Assembly: GCF_024181725.1 (NCBI RefSeq) | Contig: NZ_CP028908.1 | Location: 4,825,501 to 4,889,500 of the forward strand | Origin: Bradyrhizobium sp. WD16 | Lineage (GTDB): Bacteria > Pseudomonadota > Alphaproteobacteria > Rhizobiales > Xanthobacteraceae | Direction: 5' to 3' | Length of the DNA: 64,000 nt | In this document: positions 17,499 through 26,025 of the stretch, one piece after another | Numbering within the stretch: the first letter of the stretch is position 1 | Layout of the letters: the number at the start of each line of letters is the position of its first letter | Program-made: the position numbers and the translations under genes | Notes under the pieces: generated by a model | Told to the model about the DNA's origin: nothing | What the model saw: the letters and a program-made list of their open reading frames with translations, nothing else | Database searches by the model: none

Positions 17499-18821
17499 AT
17501 GGCGGCAAAACTGGAATCCTCGCCGATGGCCGCGCCCCGTCCCCCCGCCTTCGATACCCTGAGCCTGCATGCCGGTCAGCATCCCGACCCGGTGACCGGC
17601 GCGCGGGCCGTGCCGATCTACCAGACCACGTCCTTCGTGTTCCAGGACAGCGACCACGCCGCGGCGCTGTTCAATCTGGAACGCGCCGGGCACATCTACA
17701 GCCGGATCTCAAATCCCACCGTGGCGGTGCTGGAAGAGCGCCTCGCGGCACTGGAGGCCGGCGTCGGCGCCGTCTGCACCGCCAGCGGCATGGCGGCGAT
17801 GCATCTCGCCATCGCCACCCTGCTCGGCGCCGGCGATCATATCGTCGCCTCCGCCTCGCTCTATGGCGGCACCATCAATCTGCTGACCCACACGCTGCCG
17901 CGCTTCGGCATCACCACGACCTTCGTCCGCCCGCGCGATCTCGACGGCCTGCGCGCGGCGATCACGCCGGCGACGCGCCTCGTCATCGGCGAGACCATCG
18001 GCAATCCGGGACTCGAAGTGCTCGACATTCCTTCGGTCGCCGACATCGCCCACGCCGCCGGCGTTCCGCTGCTGATCGACAACACCTTCGCGACTCCGTG
18101 GCTGTGCCAGCCCGCGGCGCTCGGCGCCGACATCGTGATGAACTCCATCACCAAGTGGATCGGCGGTCACGGCACCAGCATCGGCGGCGTGCTGGTCGAT
18201 GCCGGTCGGTTCGACTGGGACGCCTCGGGCAAGTTTCCGACCCTGACGACGCCCTATGCCGGTTATCACGGCATCGTCTTCCGCGAGGAGTTCGGCCCGG
18301 CGGCCTTCATCATGCGGGCGCGGGCCGAAGGGCTGCGCGATTTCGGCGCCTGTCTGTCGCCGGCCAATGCCTTCCAGCTGCTGCAGGGCGTCGAGACTTT
18401 GCCGCTGCGCATGGCGCGACATGTGGAAAACACCGCGGCGGTGCTCGCGTTCCTCGCCGCCAACAAGGCGGTGGAATGGGTTCTTCACCCCTCGATGGAC
18501 AGCCATCCGGACCATGCGCTGGCGCAGAAGCTGCTGCCGCGCGGCGCCGGCGCCATCATCTCCTTCGGCATCAAGGGCGGCCGGGCCGCGGGCCGCAGAT
18601 TCATCGAGGCGCTGCGGTTGGCGAGCCACCTCGCCAATGTCGGCGACGCCAAGACGCTGGTGATCCATCCCGCCAGCACCACTCACCAGCAGATGGATGC
18701 GGCCCAGCTCAAGGCCGCCGGCGTCGGCGAGGAATTGATCCGCCTGTCGATCGGGCTCGAGGCCGCCGCCGACATCATCGATGATTTTGCCCAGGCGCTG
18801 CGCGCGTCGCAGAAGGTGTGA
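17499..18821 (+). CDS. metY: O-acetylhomoserine sulfhydrylase (aminocarboxypropyltransferase)
   Basis: PLP enzyme of the Cys/Met family, 440 residues, the longer MetY form. It makes homocysteine directly from O-acetylhomoserine and sulfide. Visible family features are FDTLSLHAGQHPDP, YQTTSFVFQDSDHAA, YSRISNPTVAVLEERLAALE, LIDNTFATPWLCQP and the PLP lysine in NSITKWIGGHGTS. The C terminus HPASTTHQQMD is typical of MetY. A second in-frame ATG lies at 17526. It nearly overlaps the downstream hydrolase gene. Together with MetC at 0.9 kb it gives the organism both transsulfuration and direct sulfhydrylation routes. Confidence 0.9.
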   Translation: MAAKLESSPMAAPRPPAFDTLSLHAGQHPDPVTGARAVPIYQTTSFVFQDSDHAAALFNLERAGHIYSRISNPTVAVLEERLAALEAGVGAVCTASGMAAMHLAIATLLGAGDHIVASASLYGGTINLLTHTLPRFGITTTFVRPRDLDGLRAAITPATRLVIGETIGNPGLEVLDIPSVADIAHAAGVPLLIDNTFATPWLCQPAALGADIVMNSITKWIGGHGTSIGGVLVDAGRFDWDASGKFPTLTTPYAGYHGIVFREEFGPAAFIMRARAEGLRDFGACLSPANAFQLLQGVETLPLRMARHVENTAAVLAFLAANKAVEWVLHPSMDSHPDHALAQKLLPRGAGAIISFGIKGGRAAGRRFIEALRLASHLANVGDAKTLVIHPASTTHQQMDAAQLKAAGVGEELIRLSIGLEAAADIIDDFAQALRASQKV

Positions 18822-18823
18822 CC

Positions 18824-19606
18824 ATGAATCTCGCGGTGGATGGCTTCGACACTTTCGTCGCGACCGGCGGCAGGCCGCTCGATCCTGCGCTGCCGGCCAT
18901 CGTCTTCCTGCACGGCGCCGGCTTCGACCACACCATCTGGGCGCTGCCGGCACGCTGGTTCGCCCATCATGGCCATGGCGTGCTGGCGCCGGACCTGCCC
19001 GGCCATGGCCGTTCCAAGGGCGCTGCGCTCGCCAGCATCGGCGACCTCGCCGGCTGGTGCGCCCGCCTGCTCGATGCAGCGGGCATCGCGCGGGCGCGGC
19101 TGGTCGGTCATTCGATGGGCGCACTGATCGCGCTGGAAGCCGCGGCGCGCCATCCCGATCGGGTCGCCGGAATCACCCTGATCGGCGCCGCCGCCAGCAT
19201 GAAGGTCTCGCCGGATCTCCTCGGTGCGGCGGACGCCAATCATCATGACGCTGTCGACATGGTGTCGATCTGGGGGTTCGGCTACCGCGCCGGTCTCGGC
19301 GGCTCGCAGAGCCCGGGGCTGTGGATGCTGGGTGGCGGCGAGCGCGTGCTGGAGCGCACGGCGCCGGGCGTGCTGCACAACGATCTCGCCGCCTGCAACG
19401 CCTATGACGGCGCGCTCGCGGCGGCGGCGAAGGTCTCCTGCCCCGCAACCCTGATCCTCGGCCAGCGCGACATGATGACTCCGCTGAAGTCCGGATTGCA
19501 GCTCGCCGACGCCATCACGCACGCGCGCCGCGTGGTGCTGCCGGGCGCCGGCCACATGATGATGACCGAGCGGCCGGACGACGTCCTTGCGGCGCTGACG
19601 AGCTGA
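18824..19606 (+). CDS. Alpha/beta hydrolase
   Basis: About 260-residue alpha/beta hydrolase. HGAGFDHTIWALPARWFAHH supplies the oxyanion region, GHSMGALIALEAAARHP the nucleophile elbow (Ser), LILGQRDMMTP the acid and GAGHMMMTERPDD the catalytic His. The substrate is not predictable. It starts two bases after the metY stop codon (ATG at 18824; a GTG at 18818 overlaps the stop), so it is co-transcribed with metY and may act on a related acyl ester, but that link is only positional. Confidence 0.85.
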   Translation: MNLAVDGFDTFVATGGRPLDPALPAIVFLHGAGFDHTIWALPARWFAHHGHGVLAPDLPGHGRSKGAALASIGDLAGWCARLLDAAGIARARLVGHSMGALIALEAAARHPDRVAGITLIGAAASMKVSPDLLGAADANHHDAVDMVSIWGFGYRAGLGGSQSPGLWMLGGGERVLERTAPGVLHNDLAACNAYDGALAAAAKVSCPATLILGQRDMMTPLKSGLQLADAITHARRVVLPGAGHMMMTERPDDVLAALTS

Positions 19607-19744
19607 AACGCGCGCTCGGGCAGCAGCCGGGCATCGGCGAGGAAAAGCATTTTTGCCGGAGCCGCCGCTCGTGAGGCCCGCGCTGCGGGTCGTCCCGAAC
19701 CATGAGGCGACAACGCGGAATGTGTTCCGCAACCACGCAACGGC

Positions 19745-20398
19745 TCAAGCCGCTGCGCCGTCCGCGAGGTTCAGCACCACGTCGGCGAAGCGTTCGCCCT
19801 GAATGACGATGTGATCGCGCAGGATCGTCGCCGCGGCGTCGCCGTCGCCGGCGATGATGGCTTCGACCGCCGCGGCGTGTTCGGTGAGCGACTGGGCGAT
19901 CCGGTTGCGCGCGCGCAACTGCATGCGGCGATACGGCGCGAGGCGGCGATGCAGCGCGAGAGCCTGCTCGGCGAGAAAGGCATTGTGGCTCGCCCGGTAG
20001 ACCAGGGCGTGAAACGCCGCGTTTTCGAAGTAGTAGGTCTCCGAATCGCCGGTCTGTGCCGCCTGCTCGCAGGCGGCGTGGGCGCTGCGCAGCGCAGCCG
20101 CGTCATGGTCGGTGCAGCGGCGCGCCGCGAGCCGGCCACAGGCGGCCTCGAGCTCCGCCATGCATTCGAACATTTCCACCAGCCGTCGGGCGTCGGGGGC
20201 GCTGACGATGGCGCCGCGCCGCGGCCGGATCTCCACCAGCCCGCTCGCCGCCAGATGCAGCAGCGCCTCACGAATCGGTGTCCGTGACACCCCGAATTTG
20301 TCGGCGAGCGTTGCTTCTTCCAGCCTGGCGCCGGGCGCGAGGGCGCCGGTGACGATCTCGTCCTCGATGGCTTCGCGCAGACGGAATGGGTGCTTCAT
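19745..20398 (-). CDS. GntR-family (FCD) transcriptional regulator of the malonate module
   Basis: 217-residue regulator. The winged-helix N terminus is visible in RLREAIEDEIVTGALAPGAR followed by FGVSRTPIREALLHLAASG. The C-terminal FCD domain (VEMFECMAELEAACGRLAAR, FHALVYRASHNAFL, EHAAAVEAIIAGD) carries the usual metal/ligand-binding histidines. The ATG at 20398 was chosen; the frame stays open upstream but reads as noise. It is divergent from malonyl-CoA decarboxylase across a 103-base gap that contains a palindrome suited to this regulator class. By analogy with MatR-type regulators it probably represses the malonate genes until malonate or malonyl-CoA binds. Confidence 0.88.
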   Translation of the reverse strand: MKHPFRLREAIEDEIVTGALAPGARLEEATLADKFGVSRTPIREALLHLAASGLVEIRPRRGAIVSAPDARRLVEMFECMAELEAACGRLAARRCTDHDAAALRSAHAACEQAAQTGDSETYYFENAAFHALVYRASHNAFLAEQALALHRRLAPYRRMQLRARNRIAQSLTEHAAAVEAIIAGDGDAAATILRDHIVIQGERFADVVLNLADGAAA

Positions 20399-20427
20399 AA
20401 GCGGTTCCGGCCTCAAAACACCGATAG

Positions 20428-20435
20428 TGTATACA
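20428..20435. promoter_or_regulatory. Candidate GntR/FCD operator
   Basis: Perfect 8-base palindrome TGTATACA in the divergent gap between the regulator and malonyl-CoA decarboxylase. FadR/FCD-type regulators commonly bind G-T-x-x-A-C palindromes such as TTGTATACAA. It lies 30 bases upstream of the regulator start and 67 upstream of the decarboxylase start, so it could control both. Confidence 0.5.
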
Positions 20436-20501
20436 TGGGAAGTCAGATAGTATGCAAAAATCGGTGCGGCGACCGGGGTCGGGCCGCGGGACGGGGATGC
20501 C

Positions 20502-21872
20502 ATGGTCAGATCTGTGGACGCGCAAGGCTTTCTCAACGAGCTGATGCAGACGTTGACCGAGCGCGGCCGCGCCCTCCTCCGCCGGGCCCGCAGCGGCGGT
20601 CCGGACAACACCGACCTCGTCGAACTTGCCGAGATGCTGCTGTCCCGCCGGGGCGAAGCCTCGGGCGTGGTGCTGGCCCAGACCCTGCTGTCGAGCTATG
20701 CCGGCGCGCCGGTTGAGGTTCGCCTGCAGTTTCTCAAGGCGCTGGCCGAGAGATTCGGCACCGATCCGGAGGCGGTGGCCGCCGCCGTCGAGGCCTATCG
20801 CGCCTCCCCCGATGTCACCACCATCGGCGCCCTCCACGCCGCCATCGAACCGCGCCGGCAGGAGTTGTTCCGCAGGCTCAATCTCGCCGCGGGCGGGACG
20901 TTCGCGCTGGTGCGGATGCGCGAGGAATTGCTCGACCATCTCAAGGCCAATCCGGAGCTGCGCGCCGTCGACACCGACTTCGGCCATTTGTTCTCGTCGT
21001 GGTTCAACCGCGGCTTTCTCCAGATGCGGCCGATCGGCTGGACGACCCCGGCGAGCATTCTCGAGAAGATCATCCGTTACGAGGCGGTGCATCCGATCGC
21101 CGGCTGGAACGACCTCAAGAGCCGGCTCGACCCGTCCGACCGGCGCTGCTTCGGTTTCTTCCATCCCCAGCTCGACGACGAGCCGCTGATCTTCGTCGAG
21201 GTGGCGCTGACCAACGACATTCCCGGCGCGGTGGCGCCACTGCTGGCGCTGGACCGCGCGCCCATCGCCGCCAGCACCGCAACCACCGCGATCTTCTATT
21301 CGATCTCCAACACCCAGCGCGGCCTCGCCGGGGTGTCCTTCGGCCATTTCCTGATCAAGCAGGTGGTCGTGGATCTCAAGCGCGACCTGCCGAACCTGAA
21401 GACCTTCGTCACGCTGTCGCCGGCGCCGGGATTCGCCGCCTGGCTACGGCGTGAGCGCGCCGCGGAGGGCTCGGCGTTCCTGACCGCTGAAACCAAGGCG
21501 GCGCTGCGGCGGCTCGACGAACCGGCCTGGTTCGAGGACGCCGCGACGCGCGCCGAACTGGAAGAGGCGCTGATGCCGATCGCGGCGCACTATTTCCTTC
21601 ACGCCAAGAACGAGAATGGCCGCCCGGTCGATCCGGTGGCGCGTTTCCATCTCGGCAACGGCGCGCGGCTCGAACGCATGAACTTTCTCGGCGATCTGTC
21701 CGAGCGCGGCCTGCGCCAGGCCCATGGCCTGATGGTCAACTATCTCTACGATCTCTCGGCCATCGAGAAGAACCACGAGGCCTATGCCGAAGCGGGCGAT
21801 ATCGCCGCGTCCGCGTCGGTAAGGCGCATTGCCAAAGACCTCGTCACCCGCGACCTTGTGCCATCCCACTGA
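20502..21872 (+). CDS. Malonyl-CoA decarboxylase
   Basis: 456-residue enzyme converting malonyl-CoA to acetyl-CoA and CO2, close to the usual length of bacterial MatA. The N-terminal four-helix region (LAEMLLSRRGEASGVVLAQT) is followed by the catalytic GNAT-like domain. Conserved stretches include FLQMRPIGWTTPASILEKII, RCFGFFHPQLDDEPLIFVEV, FYSISNTQRGLAGVSFG and TLSPAPGFAAWL. The C-terminal FHLGNGARLERMNFLGDLS contains the conserved His. It is divergent from the GntR regulator and 119 bases before a TRAP transporter operon, together forming a malonate uptake and degradation module. Confidence 0.93.
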   Translation: MVRSVDAQGFLNELMQTLTERGRALLRRARSGGPDNTDLVELAEMLLSRRGEASGVVLAQTLLSSYAGAPVEVRLQFLKALAERFGTDPEAVAAAVEAYRASPDVTTIGALHAAIEPRRQELFRRLNLAAGGTFALVRMREELLDHLKANPELRAVDTDFGHLFSSWFNRGFLQMRPIGWTTPASILEKIIRYEAVHPIAGWNDLKSRLDPSDRRCFGFFHPQLDDEPLIFVEVALTNDIPGAVAPLLALDRAPIAASTATTAIFYSISNTQRGLAGVSFGHFLIKQVVVDLKRDLPNLKTFVTLSPAPGFAAWLRRERAAEGSAFLTAETKAALRRLDEPAWFEDAATRAELEEALMPIAAHYFLHAKNENGRPVDPVARFHLGNGARLERMNFLGDLSERGLRQAHGLMVNYLYDLSAIEKNHEAYAEAGDIAASASVRRIAKDLVTRDLVPSH

Positions 21873-21991
21873 CGAAGGAGCCGACAGCCGTGCCCGAAGC
21901 GGCGCCGTGACTTCAACCGGCGACAGGCTGCCCTGCCGGCCGCAAATGCTGTAACAAACCTCAAGAAACCGCCTCATGGGAGAGACAATAA

Positions 21992-23008
21992 ATGCTGACC
22001 CGTCGTCACGTCCTCGCCTCGGCCCTTGCCGCGCCGGCGATCCTGCGCTTCGGCCCTGCCCAGGCCGCCACCACCCTGAAGATCTCGCACCAGTTTCCCG
22101 GCGGGACCATCGACAAGGGCGATTTCCGCGACCGCCTGACCCGCAAATTCGCCGCCGAACTGGGGCGACGCTCCGGTGGCGAGATCGCGGCCGAGGTCTA
22201 TCCCAATTCATCGCTGATCAAGGTCAACGCGCAGTTCTCGGCGATGCGCAAGGGCGCGCTCGACATGAGCCTGTTGCCGCTGCCCTATGCCGGCGGCGAA
22301 GTGCCCGAGACCAATATCGGCCTGATGCCCGGACTGGTCTCGACCTACGACCAGGGTCTGGCGTGGAAGACCAAGCCGGTCGGCAAGGCGCTGAGCGATT
22401 TCCTTGCCGACAAGGGCATCATGATCATCACCTGGATCTGGCAGGCCGGCGGCGTCGCCAGCCGTTCGCGCCCGCTGATCGCTCCCGAGGACGCCAAGGG
22501 CATGAAGGTGCGCGGCGGCTCGCGCGAAATGGACATGGTGCTCCAGAGCGCCGGCGCGGCGGTGCTGTCGCTGCCCTCCAATGAAATCTACACGGCGATG
22601 CAGACCGGCGCCTGCGACGCCGGCATCACCTCGTCGACCAGCCTGATTTCCTTCCGTCTCGAGGAGGTCTCCAAGCATCTCACCACCGGCCGCGGCCAGT
22701 CGTACTGGTACATGCTCGAGCCGCTCCTGATGTCGAAGTCGGTCTTCGAGGGCCTGCCCAAGGCGCAGCAGGACTTGATCCTGGCGGTCGGCGCCGAGAT
22801 GGAAGCGTTCGGCCGCATCGGCGCCGAGGACGACGACAACACCGTGGCGCAGGTGTACGAAAAGGCGGGCGCCAAGGTCTATGATCTCGATGCCGCGACG
22901 GTCGGCAAATGGCGGGACATCGCCCGCGACACGGCCTGGAAGGACTACGCGGCCAAGACCCCGACCACGGCGAAACTGCTCAAGCTCGCCACCGATGGCG
23001 CCGCATGA
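21992..23008 (+). CDS. TRAP transporter periplasmic binding protein (DctP family), probably malonate
   Basis: 338-residue binding protein. The twin-arginine-like start MLTRRHVLASALAAPAIL leads to cleavage near AQAATTLKISHQFPGGT. DctP family features include FAAELGRRSGGEIAAEVYPN, MRKGALDMSLLPLPYAGGEV and KGMKVRGGSREMDMVLQSAG with the conserved arginine that binds carboxylates. It captures a carboxylate in the periplasm for the two membrane subunits that follow with 4-base overlaps. Malonate is inferred from the adjacent malonyl-CoA decarboxylase, as in the matPQM arrangement of rhizobia. Confidence 0.88.
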   Translation: MLTRRHVLASALAAPAILRFGPAQAATTLKISHQFPGGTIDKGDFRDRLTRKFAAELGRRSGGEIAAEVYPNSSLIKVNAQFSAMRKGALDMSLLPLPYAGGEVPETNIGLMPGLVSTYDQGLAWKTKPVGKALSDFLADKGIMIITWIWQAGGVASRSRPLIAPEDAKGMKVRGGSREMDMVLQSAGAAVLSLPSNEIYTAMQTGACDAGITSSTSLISFRLEEVSKHLTTGRGQSYWYMLEPLLMSKSVFEGLPKAQQDLILAVGAEMEAFGRIGAEDDDNTVAQVYEKAGAKVYDLDAATVGKWRDIARDTAWKDYAAKTPTTAKLLKLATDGAA

Positions 23009-23577
23009 CGCACGCCTTGGATGACCATGACGCGCCCGGCGTGGGCCGTGCTGCCCGCGCCTGGCCGCCGGCGAGAACCGGGCTTCTCGCGACGCTCGAG
23101 CGCTGGGCCGCCGTCTGCAATCAGATCATCGTCGTTCTCGCCTCGGTGGCGCTGATCTCGGCCTGCCTGATCCTGAGCTACAGCGTGTTGACGCGCAGCC
23201 TGTTCCGCACCCCGACCTACTGGCAGGACGAGGCGGCGGTGTTCCTGCTGGTCGGCGCCACCTTCATGACCGCTGCCTATGTGCAGTCGCTCCGCGGACA
23301 TATCGGCATCGAGGCCATCATCGGTCTGCTGCCGCCACGGATCAATTTCATCCGGCAGCTGCTGGTCGACATCGCCAGCCTTGTCTTCTGTACCTTCTTC
23401 GCCTGGAAATCCTGGACCCTGACCCACGAGGCCTATATGGACGGCCAGGTGTCGAACTCGATGTGGAGCCCGCCGCTCGCCATTCCCTACGCCATGATGG
23501 CTGTGGGCATGACGCTGCTGTGCGGCCAGATGGCGCTGCAGATCTGCGGTGCGTTGCTGCGGAAATCCTTCAAATGA
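23005..23577 (+). CDS. TRAP transporter small permease (DctQ)
   Basis: 190-residue four-helix membrane subunit. Hydrophobic segments include QIIVVLASVALISACLILSY and EAAVFLLVGATFMTAAYV; WQDEAAVFLLVG and SLRGHIGIE are the recurring DctQ motifs. The ATG at 23005 overlaps the stop of the binding protein gene (ATGA), which fixes the start. It overlaps the large permease gene in the same way, so all three subunits are translationally coupled. Confidence 0.88.
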   Translation: MTHALDDHDAPGVGRAARAWPPARTGLLATLERWAAVCNQIIVVLASVALISACLILSYSVLTRSLFRTPTYWQDEAAVFLLVGATFMTAAYVQSLRGHIGIEAIIGLLPPRINFIRQLLVDIASLVFCTFFAWKSWTLTHEAYMDGQVSNSMWSPPLAIPYAMMAVGMTLLCGQMALQICGALLRKSFK

Positions 23578-24932
23578 CCGTGCTTGGTATCGGCCTCGCC
23601 TATGGCGGGGCGACGCTCGCCGCGATGTTCTCCGGCATGCCGATCGCATTTGCGCTCGGCGCCGTCGCCCTCGCCTTCATGGCGATCTACATGCCCGCCG
23701 CATCGCTCGATACGGTGACGCAGAACGTCTATGAGGAGATCGCCTCGATCACCCTGCTGTCCATTCCACTGTTCATCCTCAAGGGCGCGGCGATCGGCAA
23801 GTCGCGCGCCGGCCAGGACCTCTACTCGGCGCTGCATGCCTGGCTGCATCGCGTTCCCGGCGGCCTCGGCGTTGCCAACGTCTTCGCCTGCGCGCTGTTC
23901 GCGGCCATGGCCGGCTCCTCGCCGGCGACCTGTTCGGCGATCGGCTCCGCCGGCATTCCCGAGATGCGCAAGCGCGGTTACAGCGGCGGCTTCGCCGCCG
24001 GGATCATCGCGGCCGGCGGCACCCTCGGCATTCTGCTGCCGCCCTCGATCACCATGATCCTGTTCGCGGTCGCGGCCGAGAAATCGCTGGGCCGGCTGTT
24101 CCTCGCCGGCATCGGTCCCGGTCTGCTGCTGGTGACGCTGTTCGGCGGCTATGCGGTGCTGCGCTTCCGCAAGGAATACGCCAGCGCCGCCGCGCTCTAT
24201 GCCCGGACGGGGGAGACCTCGCCGATCCTCGCCCATGAGAAATACACCATGGCGCAACGCTTCAGCGTGCTGCCGCGGGTCATTCCATTCGTGACACTGC
24301 TGACCGGCGTCATGATCGCGCTTTACGGCGGCTACGCCACGCCTTCGGAAACCGCCGGCCTTGGCGGGCTGCTGGCGCTGGTGCTGATCGCATTGATCTA
24401 CAGCGTGTGGAAGCCGAGCGACCTCGCGCCGATCCTCTCCTCGACGATCAGGGAATCCACCATGCTGATGATGATCATCGGCATGTCCCTGCTGTATTCC
24501 TACGTCATGAGCTACCTGCACATTTCGCAGTCGGCCGCGCAGGCGATCGTCGACATGCAACTGCCGAAATGGGGGCTGCTCGCCGCCATTCTCGTCATGG
24601 TGGTGGTGCTCGGATTCTTCCTGCCGCCGGTGTCGATCATCCTGATGACCGCGCCGATCATTCTGCCGCCGCTGCGCGCTGCCGGTTTCGACATCATCTG
24701 GTTCGGCATCGTCGTCACCATCGTGATGGAAATGGGGCTGATCCATCCGCCGGTCGGGCTCAACATCTTCGTCATCCGCAATGTCGCGCCCGACATTCCG
24801 CTCGGCGAAGTGATCTGGGGCACCCTGCCCTTCGTGCTGCTGATGGCCGGCGCCGTGGTGCTGCTGTGCTTCGTGCCGCAGATCTCGACCTTGCTGCCGG
24901 ATCTCGTCATGGGCCCCGAGAGCCTGCGCTGA
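23574..24932 (+). CDS. TRAP transporter large permease (DctM)
   Basis: 452-residue ion-driven membrane subunit with about twelve hydrophobic segments. Characteristic stretches are MFSGMPIAFALGAVALAFMA, SIPLFILKGAAIG, FAAMAGSSPATCSAIGSAGI and AAGGTLGILLPPSITMILFA, and the C-terminal IHPPVGLNIFVIRNVAPDIP. The start at 23574 sits in an ATGA overlap with dctQ. It completes the carboxylate importer. The operon ends at a composite palindromic repeat shared with the convergent leucine operon. Confidence 0.9.
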   Translation: MTVLGIGLAYGGATLAAMFSGMPIAFALGAVALAFMAIYMPAASLDTVTQNVYEEIASITLLSIPLFILKGAAIGKSRAGQDLYSALHAWLHRVPGGLGVANVFACALFAAMAGSSPATCSAIGSAGIPEMRKRGYSGGFAAGIIAAGGTLGILLPPSITMILFAVAAEKSLGRLFLAGIGPGLLLVTLFGGYAVLRFRKEYASAAALYARTGETSPILAHEKYTMAQRFSVLPRVIPFVTLLTGVMIALYGGYATPSETAGLGGLLALVLIALIYSVWKPSDLAPILSSTIRESTMLMMIIGMSLLYSYVMSYLHISQSAAQAIVDMQLPKWGLLAAILVMVVVLGFFLPPVSIILMTAPIILPPLRAAGFDIIWFGIVVTIVMEMGLIHPPVGLNIFVIRNVAPDIPLGEVIWGTLPFVLLMAGAVVLLCFVPQISTLLPDLVMGPESLR

Positions 24933-25001
24933 CGCGCCAGGCCGCGCCGCGCCGAACGGCGGGCGCGATCGCAAATCGACGGCTCAGCTGCACGAGGGGC
25001 T

Positions 25002-25132
25002 CTAGTGTCCTGTCTCCGAATTACCGCCCCATTTGCCTCACGCTCGCACGGTCATTCGGAGGCATAAAGGACACTAGCAAAATCAAAGCGCTAGTGTGGC
25101 TTATGTCTCGCAATTGCGAGACGCCACACTGG
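25002..25132 (+). repeat. Composite palindromic repeat, copy 1 (hairpin types A and B)
   Basis: Type A hairpin at 25002-25077 (ends CTAGTGTCC and GGACACTAG, inner arms TCTCCGAAT and ATTCGGAGG), a 13-base spacer CAAAATCAAAGCG, then a short type B hairpin at 25091-25132 (AGTGTGGC and GCCACACT around GTCTCGCAATTGCGAGAC). Type B here lacks the loop of about 37 bases seen in other copies. It fills the gap between convergent TRAP and leucine operons and contains the stop codon of the HMG-CoA lyase gene. Confidence 0.9.
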
Positions 25133-26018
25133 CGTTGAGCGCGGTGGCGACGCGGCTCGGCGGCGGCCGACCGATCAGGCGGCTGATCGCATTGGTCGCA
25201 TCGAGCAGCTTGGGCAGGTCGATGCCGGTGCTGACGCCCATGCCGTCGAGCATGTAGACGACGTCCTCGGTCGCGACATTGCCGGTCGCGCCCGGCGCAT
25301 AGGGGCAGCCGCCGAGGCCGCCGGCGGCGCTGTCGATGACGCGGACGCCTTCCTCCAGCCCGGCGTAGAGATTGGCGAGGGCCTGGCCGTAGGTGTCGTG
25401 GAAGTGCATGGCGATCTCGCCAAGCGGCACCTCGCCCGCAACTGTACGCAGCAGCCGCCGCGCTCTTGCCGCCGTGCCGACGCCGATGGTGTCGCCGAGC
25501 GAAATCTCATAGCAGCCGAGGTCGCGGAGCGTCCTTGCAACCGCGGCGACAGCCGCCGGCTTGACTTCGCCGTCGAACGGGCAGCCGAGAACGCAGGAGA
25601 CGTAGCCGCGCACCCTGACGCCGTCGGCGCGGGCGCGCGCCAGCACCGGGCGGAAGCGATCGATGGATTCGGCGATGGAGCAGTTGATGTTGGCGCGCGA
25701 AAACCCCTCGGAGGCGGAGGCGAAAACCGCGATCAGGGTGGCGCCGGCCGCCCGCGCCGCCTCGTACCCCTTCTCGTTGGGCACCAGCACCGGAAAGTCG
25801 ATTCCGGAATGATGGCTGACCGCGCGCAGCACGGCATCCGAACCGGCCATCTGCGGCACAGCTTTGGGCGAGACGAAGCTGCCGACCTCGATGGTCTTGC
25901 AGCCGGCGCTCACCAGGGACTCGACGAAGGCGATGCGGCCCTCGACCGGGACCGCCGCCTTTTCGTTCTGCAGCCCGTCCCGCGGGCCGACTTCGACGAT
26001 GCGGACCTCGTCCACCAT
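25101..26018 (-). CDS. mvaB: Hydroxymethylglutaryl-CoA lyase
   Basis: 305-residue lyase splitting HMG-CoA into acetoacetate and acetyl-CoA, the last step of leucine breakdown. The N terminus has VGPRDGLQNE (catalytic Arg and metal Asp). YVSCVLGCPFDGEVKPA and the metal-binding MHFHDTYGQALAN follow. The active-site signature GLGGCPYAPGATGNVATED contains the catalytic Cys. It is last in a four-gene minus-strand operon, seven bases after the carboxylase alpha gene. The final codons (NASVASRNCET) and the TAA stop come from the type B repeat hairpin, so the natural C terminus has been replaced or extended by repeat DNA. Confidence 0.93.
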   Translation of the reverse strand: MVDEVRIVEVGPRDGLQNEKAAVPVEGRIAFVESLVSAGCKTIEVGSFVSPKAVPQMAGSDAVLRAVSHHSGIDFPVLVPNEKGYEAARAAGATLIAVFASASEGFSRANINCSIAESIDRFRPVLARARADGVRVRGYVSCVLGCPFDGEVKPAAVAAVARTLRDLGCYEISLGDTIGVGTAARARRLLRTVAGEVPLGEIAMHFHDTYGQALANLYAGLEEGVRVIDSAAGGLGGCPYAPGATGNVATEDVVYMLDGMGVSTGIDLPKLLDATNAISRLIGRPPPSRVATALNASVASRNCET

Positions 26019-26025
26019 GGCGTCT

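Noticed and set aside
23487-24974. A 495-codon open frame on the minus strand
   Set aside because: Antisense to the TRAP large permease; His/Gln/Arg/Asp-rich composition without a fold.
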